NCBI GenBank assembly: GCA_030620095.1
Contig: JAUTXW010002103.1
Span: 1,918,001-1,982,000 of the forward strand
Source: Kuschelorhynchus macadamiae
Taxonomy: Eukaryota > Arthropoda > Insecta > Coleoptera > Curculionidae
Direction of reading: 5' to 3'
DNA: 64,000 bases
Below the pieces are notes generated by a model. The model was not told the DNA's origin. It worked only from the letters and a program-made list of their open reading frames with translations, and ran no database searches. This document shows positions 21,791 through 33,695 of this stretch, one piece after another. The position numbers and the translations under genes were made by a program. Every line of letters begins with the position of its first letter. Position 1 is the first letter of the stretch.

Positions 21791-22443
21791 TTATAAGAAA
21801 TATCAATATCATATTGCTTCAGAATGAATGTAAAAAGATACTTAATTAACTCCCTCGTCTGCGCTCAATTTCATGTTTCAGCGTTATCCAACAGACATAT
21901 TTCTATCCGACCAAATTCAATTTCGGGCACAACAAAGTATGGCGGTTCGTTGGACGAAGACGAAATCTATGTAAAAAGGCCGGCGTCGAAAAGTCTACCT
22001 TCGAAAATGGCGATCAATGTGTAACCGATCCCTTTCGTTCCCGTTTTCGCTGTGGATTTTCAGCTTGTAGATATTTATCCCCAAAAATTGAGATGAAAAC
22101 TATCCGCGTCAGTTCTAAAGTATTATTGTAAGACAGGAGTTCGTTTGTTTTTGTTTTATATATGATGTAATTGCGAAATGGTATAGATATGGAAACAGCA
22201 GTTTCCACAATTTGATGACTTATAGTCGATCTACATTAGAATTAGATGTACTACGCAACAAAATACATTTGAAAATCAAATAGAAAAGACAGAGTGGTGA
22301 AAAAAGTATGAAAATATTTCATTTACCCGCAGTATTTACTAATGTTTTCTACGAATAATTAAAACTTGTTTAATTTTATTCATTTATTTGACTTTTTTAA
22401 TTTTACTGTAGAGTATATAAAGTTTCTATTATACTATTTAATG
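21790..22443. other. No recognisable gene
   Basis: A 66-codon ORF (21824-22024) sits in slightly more GC-rich DNA, but it has no motif and no splice context I can support. Nothing else is seen. Confidence 0.4.
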
Positions 22444-22733
22444 CAGTGGTCGCCAACCTTTTGAAGGTGTTGAGCTACTTCGATGATTTAGAAATAAACC
22501 GTGAGCTACCTACTTGTAACCAGCGTTTAAGCCAGCCTAAACGAAATAATGCACAGTTGTATTTGACATACATATTTTTATGTAATCAATAAATACTTGA
22601 CTGATACTAATACATACCTAAAAAATAAACAAAAGTTTCATATAGCCATAATGGCATGTTACATACGACTTAATAAAAGTAAACATTATAATTAAAATTA
22701 TAAACAAAAACATGTGGTAAGAAATGCGTGCAA

Positions 22734-24021
22734 TCAATGAGAAGGTTGACACTCGGATTCATCGATAATTTTTTTGATATTCGCAGTGTAATTTGATACA
22801 GCCATTCGAACACTATTATCCAGATGTTCATCTGTAAGGCGATCGCGGTATTTGTTCTTAATAAACTTCATATTGGAGAAAGAAGATTCGCACAAATAGG
22901 TTGAAGAAAATAACTCTTTCACTTTTAAGGCAACATGACATCGAATTGAATATTTGTCTTTACCTACTATAGGCCAGATACATTTTGTACTTGAAACTAA
23001 CGATTTCAATGCTAAATCACTTTGAAGTGCAATCACTTCCATTTCAGTTGCAGCGATGTCTCGTAAAAGTTCTGCATAACACAAGTAGCAAACTGTTGGA
23101 TATCAATTTCCATGAAGTGTGAAACAATAAATTCAGCCACCAATGCCATTTTGTTGAAATTTTTAAACCGATTTTTGAAGTTATCCTTCAAGTTAGAAAC
23201 TATTTCTACATGAGATTTATTGTCATAGGGTTCTATTGGATTTGAGATATATTCTCTGAAAGAACAGGAAAATGCTTGACATCACGGTTGATTAGGGTTT
23301 GTTCCCAAAACTCAAAGTTTTTTTATGAATCAATTTATATCGGAAATCATTACAGGTCTTTATCTCTTCCCTGAAGTTGCAAATTGAGTTCATTAATATT
23401 GTCTGTAATGTCCACAAGAAACCCAAAATCTCTAAGCCAAATTGAACTTTCCAGTTCCTGAATAGGTTCGCCGCGTTGTTTGAAAAATTGAACTATGGCA
23501 GATAGGGCTTTATTAAAAACGTGTTAGCATTCGTCCTCTACTTAACCATCGCACTTCAGAGTGAAAAAGTAGATATCCATACTGACAATCAATTTCATCT
23601 GCTAAGATTTTGAACAATCTTTGTAACGCGTGAGCTCTAATCTTGTTTACAATTTTTACTACCAATTTCATGACGTTTAGTTTTAAAAAAATTCCACATA
23701 ATCCTTTCTGATGAAAAATGCAATGGTAACACAGAAATTGTAGAAAGCGTTCATCTTTACGACAAAATGCTACCAGCCCCTTATCACAACCCACCATAAC
23801 TGGATGGGTGTCAAGCCTACTAATTTTTAAATTGGAATTTTCTCAGAAGATATAAAATTGTTTAAATGAGAAAACAATTCTTGTCCAGTGGTATATACTT
23901 TCAGTGGAATAAACTTCAAAAGTTCTTTAATCATAAAATCACTAAAAACCATCCTGACGAACACGGCTATCTGGGATGTGTCAACCACATTTGTTGATTC
24001 ATTCATTTCAAGAGAGAAATA
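22734..24021 (-). pseudogene. hAT-3 transposase, 3' part
   Basis: Downstream of the pogo-3 insertion the minus strand reads YFSLEMNESTNVVDTSQIAV (near 24000), the first catalytic region of GTF2I-repeat-domain-like hAT proteins. 23513-23797 gives CYHCIFHQKGLC, VNKIRAHALQ and EVRWLSRGRML. 22734-23084 gives the C-terminal dimerisation part FSSTYLCESSFSNMKFIKNK with RLTDEHLDNSVRMAVSNY. Frameshifts and stops separate these. Such proteins act as nuclear transposases, and some vertebrate relatives are domesticated; this copy is dead. Confidence 0.82.
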
Positions 24022-24239
24022 GGGTAAAGTGGGGAGAGATGGCCACCATTTTGTGGTAAATTACTGTTAGAATTTTTGTTATATTACTTATAAAAATAAG
24101 TTGTATGTGTCCGTCTATCCCAGTACGGTGGTGCTAGATGGCCAATCCAGTAAGGGTGAGATGGCACATAATAAAAATGAAAATAGAATAAAAAAACGTT
24201 AAAATAACAAACTTTTTATAAAAGAAAAGTAAAATATTT

Positions 24240-26072
24240 TTACTTAACATTAAATTGTTTTCTTTCTAAACGCGGTTTTGCCACAATTTTGACAAGTGTT
24301 CAAAAAAGAGGAGCAATTTTCATGAAACCACATCTGGCATATTATACACTGCAACCAATTTTCCTTCTTTCGAGTGCTGTTGTAGCTTTCTCCACATCCT
24401 GTACATTCGGTTTTATCCACCTCTGATAGGGTATCACTTTCCTCTTCATATTGGACATCTATATCCTCCTCTTCCTCATCAGAACTTGGCGAAGGTGAGC
24501 GTTTTCTTTTTCGAACAATTGGTTTTTCTTGAACATTTTTCTTTGGAGCGTTCTTTTTTTTTGTTCATTGGGTTTTCTTTGCGGATCTATCTTTCAGAGT
24601 CGCAATGTGTTCGGGAGAAGTTAATAGGGTGGCTATGGATTTTGCTCGTTTTTTTGCAGAAAGAACTAGTTTAGGTGTAGGATTAATCTGGTCTAAAAGT
24701 TTTCCAGGTGTCAAGTCTGGTACAGATGTTCCTTCCACTGGAGTTGTGCATCGAGGCTCTGTATGTGCATGGCTACAGGATGGCACTGCATTATCCATCA
24801 TATTGATCGGGCGTCTAACTTTTTGTATTGCTTCAACGTTACTTCTGTGGGTGTTTCCTGGACTTCTCTCGTTTCGTTGTTTACAATTCGATCAGAAACA
24901 GTGTAAGCATGATCGGGTATAGAATCAGGGTTCCAGGGTAATATACCAGTGGCTCTGAAGCCGGAAATTGCATTTCCAGCGCTCTCTGATTTTCCCCAGC
25001 TTTTCGTTAAAAGTTCTCCAAATTGAAGTCGCCCTAGTTTTCTTCCGGGGTGACTCTGCATCCATTCTCTACAAGCTTGATAGCAGAAAGTTTTAAGAGA
25101 CTTGAAAAAAGCCCTATCGAGTGGTTGCAAATAATGAGTGGTGTGCGGAGGGAGGCACAACAAAACGACATTATTAGCTTCAGCTGTTTCTAAAAGTTCA
25201 ACGCAAGAACAATGAGATGCATGCCCGTCAAGAATTAATAAGGCCTTCCCTTCGTTTTTACGAGGTAAGAAAAATGGTTGCAGTTACATAGGCTGATTTT
25301 TGAGACATCACAATTTGTGAACCGGGCGGGATCGAGTTAGTCCACTTGGTCTTTAAATTCTTGCCTTTAAATACACATACTGGTGGTAGAAAAAAACCTT
25401 CCGCATTACAGCAAGCTATGCACGAGATTGTCTCACCCTTTTCTCGTGATGTCACTGTAACAACCTCTTTTGCTCCTTTTTCGGCTATAACATTCCCAGG
25501 TCGATTATTTAATTGAAGACCTGTTTCATCGACATTGTATACACTCATAGGTTTGTCGAAAAGCTCATTGCTTCCCAGTACATCTTGCAGAAGCGTAAAA
25601 TATTTTTCCACAACTACACGATTCATGCCTTCACCTCGCCCAAGAGATACACCCTCAGCTTTTCGAATAGACAAGTCGGGATGTCTTCTGAAGAAAGACC
25701 TAAACCAATCAGAACCAGCAGTTCCCGTTTCTTTATTGAACTTATGATTGAGTTGTAGGCTTTCAGCGAAATTAAAGGCAAGCTTTCGAACATAGGTAAC
25801 CGTCATAGGAAAACCGCATTTTTGTGCCTTTTTAATATGCAGCACTAATTTATTTTCATTTGCCTCCCCCAAAATGCTGTCCGGTCCCATTTTACCAGTC
25901 GTGGAAACATTCTTCTTTACTTTCCTTTCAAGGGTTTTCCTTGGAATGCGATAAGTTTTTGAGGCTCCATTTACAGACGAACCATTTCTGACAGCTTCAA
26001 TTGCTAGTCTCAGATTTTCTGAGTGTAGTTTCTACGATTCGAGTTCTTTCTGATATACTTCTTGGCATTTTT
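24240..26072 (-). pseudogene. Pogo-3 DDE transposase with C-terminal zinc finger, frameshifted
   Basis: Starts near 26072 in the minus direction. A psq-like HTH (LRLAIEAVRNGSSVNGASKT) is reached only after small frameshifts. From 25890 the CENP-B HTH (WFRSFFRRHPDLSIRKAEG) and the first catalytic region (SVYNVDETGLQ) are open. A frameshift near 25260 leads to LILDGHASHC and LPPHTTHYLQPLDRAFF (third acidic residue; 36 residues after the second). GFRATGILPWNPD follows. Another break near 24800 precedes a basic tail and a terminal Cys-rich domain at about 24260-24420 (CTGCGESYNS, then WLQCIICQMWFHENC and CQNCGK), which looks like a PHD/zinc-finger fold. Inactive, with four or so indels. Confidence 0.88.
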
Positions 26073-26263
26073 CTGTAGTAAACTCCAAAGGACTCCAAAC
26101 TGTAAAGAAATAGACGTAAAAAATAAATGGCCATCTATCCCTACAATTTGGTGGCCATCTCTTCCGAATGCTGGGGAGAGATGGCCAACGTAACAAACAA
26201 AATCCACTGTATGCTTTTAACGGTGTTTAGAGGTTAGAACAATAGAATGAACATCGTACTTAC
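26073..26263 (-). other. 5' UTR intron of pogo-3 with terminal-motif copies
   Basis: Minus-strand donor TTAG|GTAAGTAC at 26263. The acceptor is TACTACAG at 26073 or TCTTTACAG at 26100. Within it GGCCATCTCTCCCC, GAGATGGCCACC and GATGGCCATTT repeat the element's terminal motif three times (26125-26190). Splice sites are inferred from consensus. Confidence 0.5.
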
Positions 26264-26533
26264 CTAATGTGTTGAAATCACCGGCCAATTTACTTCGACA
26301 CATATACAGTACTAGGTAGTAAGAAACTATTATATAATTTTACGAGGGCGCAATAGTATTTTTATTTTCCTAGAGTTTTAATGTCGCCTTGCTGTAAGCG
26401 AAAACGTACTGTCAGTGCTTACACGTAGACGTTTGTCGCCGGTGAGGATACGCAGCGCCATCTAACGATGCGTTTTTGAGTTTTAGCAGCTGGTCATCTC
26501 TCCCGGTTGGCCATCTCACCCGACTTTACCCTA

Positions 26534-26640
26534 AACACAGTCATTTAAGTCAGTTTTTAACTGTGAAAACATATCCTTACTCATTACTTCCACTCGTCTT
26601 ATCACTGTATTAGCAGAAAGTTATATAGATTTTATTGCTA
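26534..26640 (-). pseudogene. hAT-3 transposase, 5' part
   Basis: Upstream of the pogo-3 insertion the minus strand reads LSANTVIRRVEVMSKDMFSQ and ends LKTDLNDCV at the insertion point. Joined to the piece at 24021 it gives the continuous family pattern (NDCV then YFSLEMNEST). The rest of the N-terminus is missing, so hAT-3 was internally deleted. Confidence 0.7.
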
Positions 26641-26732
26641 AACTACTATTATATAGATTTTATTGCTGAAACCATGTGTTCTCTAGCTACCGGTAGATCG
26701 CGATCGATGGGTTGGCGACCACTGATTTAATG

Positions 26733-27833
26733 CGTGATACATAAAGTGACCATATGTATTTATTTTATATTTTAGTAGGCCATTACTTATTTTTAAACCT
26801 ACAGGGGTCGCATAAGATTTTGGAGCATCAGAGCTCACGCAGGACCGTGAGTCCGGACACAAAAAATGCAGTTTACAAAGAAAAAATAAATAAATTACAT
26901 ATCTATAACTATAACAAACATAACAAAGTTATAAACACTTTTGGCTTCATGCAAGCCAAAACGTATATAAAGAGGTTTTTAACATTTAAAGAAAAAATAA
27001 CATAGATCCTTGCACTTAATGGATAAAGTAGAAACGTTTAATACACATTCAAGAACTGACGGATTTTTTAAAAATTTTTGGCCTTACAAACTATGTGTTT
27101 TGGCTACGAGAATTAATAAGATATAGTCATCATTTACAAGCAAAAATAATTAAAAAAAGGATATTATAAGGATATTCACAAAGGAATGTGTAATCACGGC
27201 TAGGGGTCTGTCAAGGCGGTTTATCATATTCAAACAAGGTAGACCTCGGACATTAAAAACTGACGGAATTGATAAAATACATTTTTGGCATCTAGGGACC
27301 CTAAAACGCGAAGATCTGTAAAACCTAAGAGAGAGATTTTTTCAGATTACAAAAATGTTATTTGGTCGCCATTTTGTTCCGCCTAGACAATAGTTAGAGC
27401 GCCCGTATATTTCCAGGCAGTTTGCATACAGGTATTTAGAATGCTCCAGACACAAATAAATAAGCCCGACTTTTAATTAAAACAAGTTTATTCATTATAT
27501 TCTTCTGCTTGTTGAGTTTTTTCTTGGAAGATATGGTAAAGTTGCACGATACTTTATATGATCGCTTACAAGTTCAAAAGAAACCAGCCTCAAAAACTTC
27601 CGCCTTAGCAAACTTCTGTTTGGGTTGTGTAAATGAAATATGACAAGTGAATTTATTCCTCCTATATTTAACAAGGAGCAAAATATTACCACTGTCTATC
27701 CAAGGGTATTTCTGGCAACGTTGTAATCAGTTTATAGTTAATAGTTTATCCACACCTCCTTTGGAGAGTTATAAGTCATAATCATTTCGAGTTTTTCGAT
27801 ATTGGCATCAATCAGGTCATCATGGTGCATACT
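26733..27833. repeat. Dispersed repeat pieces, no gene
   Basis: 27050-27150 (TTTGGCCTTACAAACTATGTG, quoted in part, and ACGAGAATTA) recurs at 29715-29790. 27240-27390 holds GACATTAAAAACTGACGGAA, GGCATCTAGGGACCCTAAAA and GGTCGCCATTTTGTTCCGCC, the GGCCGCC repeat. The rest (26733-27040 and 27400-27833) shows nothing. Confidence 0.5.

Positions 27834-27862
<29 letters not shown>
27834..27862. repeat. (ATCA)n microsatellite, LINE-C 3' tail
   Basis: Seven tandem ATCA units (ATTG/TTGA on the LINE strand), directly next to the polyadenylation-like signal of LINE-C. Confidence 0.85.
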
Positions 27863-27866
<4 letters not shown>

Positions 27867-29295
27867 TACTTTATTGTCAAGAATACAAAGAATTTTTGTC
27901 GACAAAGCATGTTAAAGCTAATGTTTAATAGCAAGTAAAAAAACTAACAAAGATGTAAAACCATATATAGGTAAATATCTATGTTAAAGTGTACAATTCA
28001 TAGATCTGTCTAGTAATAAAAATACAATAAAGAAAAGAAAAAAATACACTCAAAAAGCAAAAAAAATCTAAGCAAAAGACCTGTTAAAGTACACAATAAA
28101 ACTAACATTTGTAACAAAAGGTAGTAACAATACTTGAGTTATATAATTAAATACAAAAAAAATCAAAGGCAAAATAATACATAATTGACACCAGACAAAA
28201 GAAAAAACAACGGACAATTAGAGTAAGTTGTCTGCGTAAAACTCACCCAGACTGTAGTATGCTTTGTTTTGCAGTGCGCACTTTAGGGTCCGTCTAAAAA
28301 TCTTAATGGATCAGAATTCCTAATGTGAATTGGCAGATACTTAAATATTTTTCTGCCCTCATAGATAAAAGATCGTTTAGTAAATTCCTTAGTGGGGATA
28401 GGTAGAGGTAGGTGAGATGCTTGTCTAGTATTGTGTCTAGGTGATGGAATTCGAATGTTATTGCTATATTTGTAAATCAGGGAAGCAGTCTCAAGAATAA
28501 ATAGAGAGGTGAGCGTGAGAATTCTCAGTGACTTAAAATGAGGTCTGCAGGAGTCTCTTTGGGTGACCTTAGCGATAAAACGAACAGCCTTCTTTTGCAA
28601 TAAAAAAACAATGTTTAAAAGATTCTGACTACTGGCACCCCAGAATGGAATACCATACCTAAGAGGTGATTCAAATAATGCAAAATAGACTGATCGTGCC
28701 AACGCTGGGCCAAGTTCACTCCTAGCAATCTTAATTGCAAAACAACCAGAGGAAAGTCTCTCACTCAACTTTAAAATGTGATCTTCAAAGCGAAGATCAC
28801 CATCTATGAACACCCTCAAAAATTTTGAAACGCCCTCTTCCCTAAGGGGATCGTCGTCCACACTTATACCCTGCATGTCACACCTAAATCCAACCACATT
28901 TGTCTTTGCTACATTAAAGGAAAGTCGGTTCGTGTCACACCATAGTTTTATACTGTTAATGTCATATGATATACAACTTTTCAATTGCATAGAATCTTTG
29001 TGTTGCCATACAATGGTCCGCAAATATAGTAAAATCGCCAGAAATTTGAACACGTACAAGATCACTTATATACAACAAAAAAAGGACAGGTCCAAGCACC
29101 GATCCCTGTGGATCCGATGTGGCAGCATGTTGATTGCACACGAGAAACAACAACTGACTGACTGCGACCAGAGAGGTAGAACTCGAACTAGGCCAAAGCA
29201 TTACCTCTAAAACCGTAACGTTCAAGTTTTAGCAGCAACACTCTGTGATCAACGCAGTCAAAGGCTTTTGACAAGTCACAGAATTGTGACCCAAT
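27834..29295 (-). pseudogene. LINE-C: 5'-truncated non-LTR retrotransposon with (ATTG)n tail
   Basis: Minus strand. RT motif A reads FCDLSKAFDCVDHRVLLLKL (about 29230-29290). Then DPQGSVLGPVLFLLYISDLV (about 29100) and a damaged active site (FTIFADHC where FADDxx is expected). The palm and thumb continue openly for 260 codons (28283-29065), with RLSFNVAKTNVVGF, the conserved YGIPFWGASSQ region and a final GRKIFKYLPIHIR. The 3' end has AATAAAG followed by repeated ATTG (27834-27862), as in LINEs with short tandem tails. The 5' break inside RT is typical truncation. The family is Jockey/CR1-like; subfamily not certain. Confidence 0.8.
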
Positions 29296-29389
29296 TTAGT
29301 TCAGTACATATTTAGGTACACATATACACTGTCTTTCCAAACATATTTGTTGGAGGCCAACATAATGGATCCGATATCATATTTAATTT

Positions 29390-29905
29390 TTTATCTTGAT
29401 TTTTTAAAAATTTTATTAGGCCGCCATTTTGTTTCGCTATCTTATATTCATACCAAAATGTGACCAGTTCATTCTTATCTAACACTTGATTTTTGTGCAA
29501 AATTTAAGGTAAATTGGATAATTCGTTTTATTTAGTAATAATATTTTTAATGTTTTTGTAGGCCGCCATCTTGTTTCGGCATATTGGATTTTTACTAAAA
29601 TATTTCCAGGTTATTCCCATAATTTTTAATTAAAATTTGAAGTCAGTCTGAAGAGTAGTTATCAAACTGACATAGAGAGAGACAAACCGACAGACGAACT
29701 AACGGATTTTTTTTTTATTTTTGGCCTTACAAACTATGTGTTTTGGCCACGAGAATTAGTAAGATATATCATTTACAACAAAAATAATAAAAAAACGGAC
29801 CGACAGACAGACCGACAGAATTGAGAAAACATGTTTTTCGGCATCTAGGGACCCTGAAATGTAAAGATAACAAATTTGGGGGATGATTTTTCCACGATTA
29901 CAATA
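29390..29905 (+). repeat. GGCCGCCATTTTG-type dispersed repeat with GACA tract
   Basis: Units start GGCCGCCATTTTGTTTCGCT (29420) and GGCCGCCATCTTGTTTCGGC (29562), with AAATTTAAGGTAAATTGGAT and AAATTTGAAGTCAGTCTG after them. A tail with GACCGACAGACAGACCGACA, ATCTAGGGACCCTGAAATG and TTCCACGATTACAATA ends at about 29905. The DUF4817 mariner region starts next to it. Confidence 0.7.
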
Positions 29906-30298
29906 CTATGATAATGTAAATAATGGAGTGAAAATTGAAAACGCACTTAATATTCACTGTTGAAAAAGTTCTATGTAATGGATTTCTTGACGATGTTATG
30001 TCTGGGTGATATGTAGAACCCCTTCAAAATGTATGTTATAATAAAAAGAGTAATACGTCCACTATGTTTTGAAAATTGATATACGTTTATTGGTATTTCA
30101 GTAAATTTTTAACGATAATTACAACAAACAAGTAAAAATTCAGTTAGAAGTCGTCATTTTTGTATTCTTGTTATAACATATTCCAATAAAACATGCCCTA
30201 GATCAGCCCAAAATGGGTTTTTGTTAATAAATATTAATTACAATTTAATAAAGTGCACGTGTTGTAAAAATTCAGTCATAAAACATCATTTTGTATTT

Positions 30299-30560
30299 TA
30301 TGACAAATTCGAATCTAATATTAGTATTGCTCTTACTTGTAGGGGGAGCCACCTACATGTCTTTCTACTTTTTCGAACAATCACAACTTTTTGGTACAGT
30401 CTTGTATTACATTTTTGAGCAAAACAAATAATTCCCTTGCCATTTCTACGTCAATACCTGTTAAAAGTGGATACGAGCAATCGTTTTCGAGATATTTGGA
30501 TTTAAAACAGTTTCGGCGCATGTGATTTTTTTTATCAAATTCACATAAAGTATGCATGTA
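30299..30560 (+). repeat. Left long terminal inverted repeat of the mariner
   Basis: Mirrors 35030-35302 with small indels. A shortened third copy of the same sequence lies at 30838-30985 (TTTAATTTTCCTATTTTTTA to ATGCATGTATTGTAAAAAAA), with several internal deletions. Confidence 0.75.
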
Positions 30561-30989
30561 TTGTAAAAAAATAGAAGTGTGCCTTGCCTGACAGAACAAC
30601 TGCTGGTTGGTGTTCTCATCGTTTTTCCTGTTACTTAGCAATAGCAATGTCAGTTAATAATAAGATCAAATTTTGTCACTGTCAATTTCTGTTCATAACT
30701 TTTATTATCTGACAATAATCATTTAAGAAACTTTAGATCTAAATACGTCATTATGCCTGTGATATTCTCGCATCGTGAATATGCAGGTATGATATTCGTC
30801 TATGGCTTCTGCAATGGGGTCACAACAGGGTGTTAAAGTTTTTATTTAATTTTCCTATTTTTTAAATAAAATCTGAAAATTGATATAGACAAATTCATTA
30901 TGCGAACAATCACAACTTTTTGGTACAGTCTTGAGTACACCATTTCTCGTCAATACCTCGCAATCGATTTTTTATGCATGTATTGTAAA

Positions 30990-31151
30990 AAAATGATATT
31001 CGTCTATGGCTTCTGCAATGGGGTCACAATTCAAGCAGTCGCGGAGTACCAGCGTCGTTTTCGAGATAGAAGGGTGCCAGATAGAAGAGTTTTTCAAGAA
31101 GTTTTCACTACTGCTGGAGAATCTGGGATGTTTCCAAGTGCGAAAATTGTA
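30990..31151 (+). pseudogene. DD41D mariner transposase, N-terminal DUF4817 part
   Basis: Reads MIFVYGFCNGVTIQAVAEYQ, then RRFRDRRVPDRRVFQEVF and ESGMFPSAKI, the DUF4817 helix-turn-helix that binds the TIR in this mariner group. The first residues expected before MIFVYG are missing: a truncated copy of the terminal repeat is fused in front. A second copy of the first 12 codons lies at 30789-30828. The frame is cut at 31151 by pogo-2 and resumes at 34049. Confidence 0.8.
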
Positions 31152-31469
31152 CCGTAAAACCCCATAACTTTGAACCGTCATATATCTTTGAACATAAAGT
31201 CATTAAAACATATATTCCCTTACTTCATTCCTATATATTCTTAAAACAAGGACAGATTGTGTTCGATAAGTTCCTCCGATCATAAACGAATAAATTTGTA
31301 CTGCGCCGATAACGTTTCGATGCATACTATCGATCCTAAAAACATTGAACGGTGTGTCAAAAAAGCCCGCGAAATTAGGAGTGCTTCAAATTTACCTCAG
31401 ATCTGCTTACATAGTTGTTCTATATACTTGTTTTCATGTTTGTTCAGTGTCCTTAGACCTCATTAAACC

Positions 31470-31641
31470 GTAAGTATGTGGAGAATAGTGAATTTTGGCG
31501 TAAAATATTGTTATGGTATATTTTATAATCTAACCTCCAAATTTCAATTATTTCCCTTAACTTTGAACAACCGTTCAAAGTTATTGATCCATTTTTTAAA
31601 CATGATAAAAATAATTATACCGACTATTTTATTAATTTCAG
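31470..31641 (+). other. 5' UTR intron of pogo-2 with palindromic terminal motif
   Basis: Donor ACC|GTAAGTATG (31470), acceptor TTAATTTCAG (ending 31641), 172 nt. It contains AACTTTGAAC-AACC-GTTCAAAGTT (31559-31582), a perfect inverted pair of the terminal-repeat core. The start codon follows at 31651. Splice sites inferred from consensus. Confidence 0.6.
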
Positions 31642-31650
31642 AAAATATCA

Positions 31651-33557
31651 ATGCCGGGAAAGCGTAAATATCGGCGTTATGATGCCGAAGATAAACCACG
31701 ACTTGAAGCGGCATTAGCTATGATAAGACAAAATAGAATTAGTCTTTCTAAAGCCAGCAGACAATTCGGTTTTCCAAAAGGTACGTTATCAAATAAATTA
31801 AACAATCGTCACGGAGGAAAAGTGGGGAAACCGTTTGTTCTTTCTGTCGAAATGGAAAATGCAATCGTCCAACATATCCTAGTTGTAAGCGAATGGGGGT
31901 TTCCTTTCGATTATTCAGATTTGGCTCATTTGGTACAGCAATTAATTATTAGGCACGGCTTAGAGGCTTCTCAACTTCAGGAAAATAAGTTACCCAGTAG
32001 AAAGTGGTGTCAAAGATTTATTCGGAGACACAAAAATGATCTCACTTTAAGGATTTGTCAAAATTTAAAAAAATCGAAGGCAAGCGTTACACCTGAAAAT
32101 ATGGCAGACTACTTTACTAATTTAAAAGAGATAATTTTTGACAACAACGAGCCTCTACCTCCGAATAGAATTACGATGAGACCAATTTATCCGATGACCC
32201 GGGGACTAAAAAATGTATTTTTCGTAAAGGCATAAAATACCCTGAGCGCATCAGGGATTCGTCAAAGAGTAGCGTTTCCGTAATGTTTTGTGGATCTGCG
32301 GATGGACATGTACTTCCACCATACGTGGTATATAAAGCAGAGAATCTGTGGCAAACCTGGACTGAAGGCGGACCGAGATGCACCAGATATAACCGTAGTA
32401 AGAGCGGTTGGTTTGACGCAGTAATTTTCGCCGACTGGTTTTTGAATTCGTTTATACCTTTTCGAAAAAGAATTGAAGGGCGAGTCGTGCTTATAGGGGA
32501 CAATCTCTCTAGCCATTTCTCTGAAGATGTTTTAAGAGGAGCCCAAGAAAACAATATTTCATTCTGCTGCCTTCCTAAAAATTCTACCCACCTTGCACAG
32601 CCCCTTGATGTTGCCTTTTATGGGCCATTGAAGCGAAAGTGGAGGTCTATATTAGATGCATGGAAGCAATCCTTAAAAAAAAAGTCGCAAGTGTTGCCCA
32701 AAGAAAAATTTCCCCGATTATTAAAAACATTATGTGATGCTGTTGCACCTGATAATAAATCTGATAATTTATTATCAGGATTCAAAAAATGTGGGATTTT
32801 TCCGTGGAATCCTGAGGAAGTATTAAGCCGATTTCCAAAGGAGCCTACTGAAGATAACAGCAATTCTCAGGTGGTTTCTGAGGTCGTCATAGATATGCTA
32901 ATGAATATGAGATATGGAGAAAAAGAAAATGCCCCAGCCAAAAAAAGATCTAAAATAGATGTAGCTCCCGGGAAAAGTATTGCTTTTGAGGATCTTGTCC
33001 AACTACGGAATGACAACCCATCGAGTCGCCCATCAACCAGCAAAGGGATTGCCGAAAAAACTTTAAAGAGCAAGAAGTCAGCATTAAGCAAAAAAGAAAA
33101 CTACTCATCAGGAGATAGTGATGGCGATAGCGGTGAATCAGACAATATAATTTATATGAATTCGTCGGAAGATGAGGACCTTACTGCAATAGTTGAGAAA
33201 GAACGGGAAGCCCTGTGCCTTAGCTCAGAAGAAGACGACAGTTCAACCCACAGTACTTCTCTTCGCACAGAAACTGATTCTCCTGCTTATAAATTCGTAT
33301 TGGCCGAATTTATATACAACGAAGGAACAAAAAAGGAAGCCAAAAAAATATTCGTCTCAAAAATTATCGCCAAAGATAAAAATGGCTTCAAAGTCAGTTG
33401 TCTTCGACGATATGGGCAAAAGCCGTCAACCTTTATTTTCCCCCAAGTAGAAGACGAGTCATATATTGAAAAGGGCCAAGTAAAGAGCACGTTGAGAAAT
33501 CCCCTAGAGCTTAGAGGCCGTTTTACATTCAACGAAGACTTAAGCAATGTCCAATAA
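31651..33557 (+). pseudogene. Pogo-2 DDE transposase, one frameshift
   Basis: About 635 codons with a single indel near 32160-32168. The first frame (31651-32235) has MPGKRKYRRYDAEDKPRLEA, a psq-like HTH (LSKASRQFGFPKGTLSNKL) and a CENP-B HTH (KWCQRFIRRHKN). The indel falls just before NYDETNLSDD, the first catalytic region. The second frame is open from there to 33557: LIGDNLSSH, HLAQPLDVAF (35 residues between the second and third acidic residues) and LLSGFKKCGIFPWNPEE. It ends with an acidic serine-rich stretch and a C-terminal domain (FVSKIIAKDKNGFKVSCLRR) like that of pogo-1. Overall a sister family of pogo-1, very recently broken. Confidence 0.9.
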
Positions 33558-33689
33558 AGTTGTGTTCATTTTAAATCAATACCTACTTTTTTGTGTTTTA
33601 GGTAATAACCTATCTATTTACTCACTTTTTCACTGTTTGTGACCAAAGGAACATTTTCGTTTATTTTATATTTATTTTAGATAAGTTTT

Positions 33690-33695
33690 AATAAA
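33690..33695 (+). terminator. Polyadenylation signal of pogo-2
   Basis: AATAAA lies 133 bases after the stop codon inside the element; position matches the same signal in pogo-1. Confidence 0.5.

Larger units (their letters stand above)
24022..26531 (-). mobile_element. Pogo-3: pogo/Tigger-like transposon nested in hAT-3
   Basis: Left end GGGTAAAGTGGGGAGAGATG (24022). Reading inwards from the right end (26531) on the complementary strand gives GGGTAAAGTCGGGTGAGATG, followed by GCCA in both. TA lies on both sides (24020-24021 and 26532-26533). The element is 2510 bp. The GAGATGGCCA motif recurs at 24034, 24136, 26127, 26150, 26175 and 26490. It lies exactly between two pieces of the hAT-3 transposase, so it inserted after hAT-3. 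Confidence 0.92.
22444..26724 (-). mobile_element. hAT-3 DNA transposon (GTF2I-like/Charlie type), interrupted by pogo-3
   Basis: Perfect 15-bp terminal inverted repeats CAGTGGTCGCCAACC (22444) and GGTTGGCGACCACTG (ending at 26724). The flanking 8-mers 22436-22443 and 26725-26732 are both ATTTAATG, a perfect hAT target duplication. Without the nested pogo-3 (24022-26531) the element is about 1.77 kb. The interior encodes pieces of a GTF2IRD2-like hAT transposase on the minus strand. Confidence 0.93.

Noticed and set aside
21824..22024. Small gene in the GC-richer stretch
   Set aside because: No motif, no homology I recognise and no splice or polyadenylation context.
32262..33547. Antisense ORFs within pogo-2 and similar shadows in other transposase genes
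   Set aside because: They mirror real coding sequence on the other strand and have no motif of their own.
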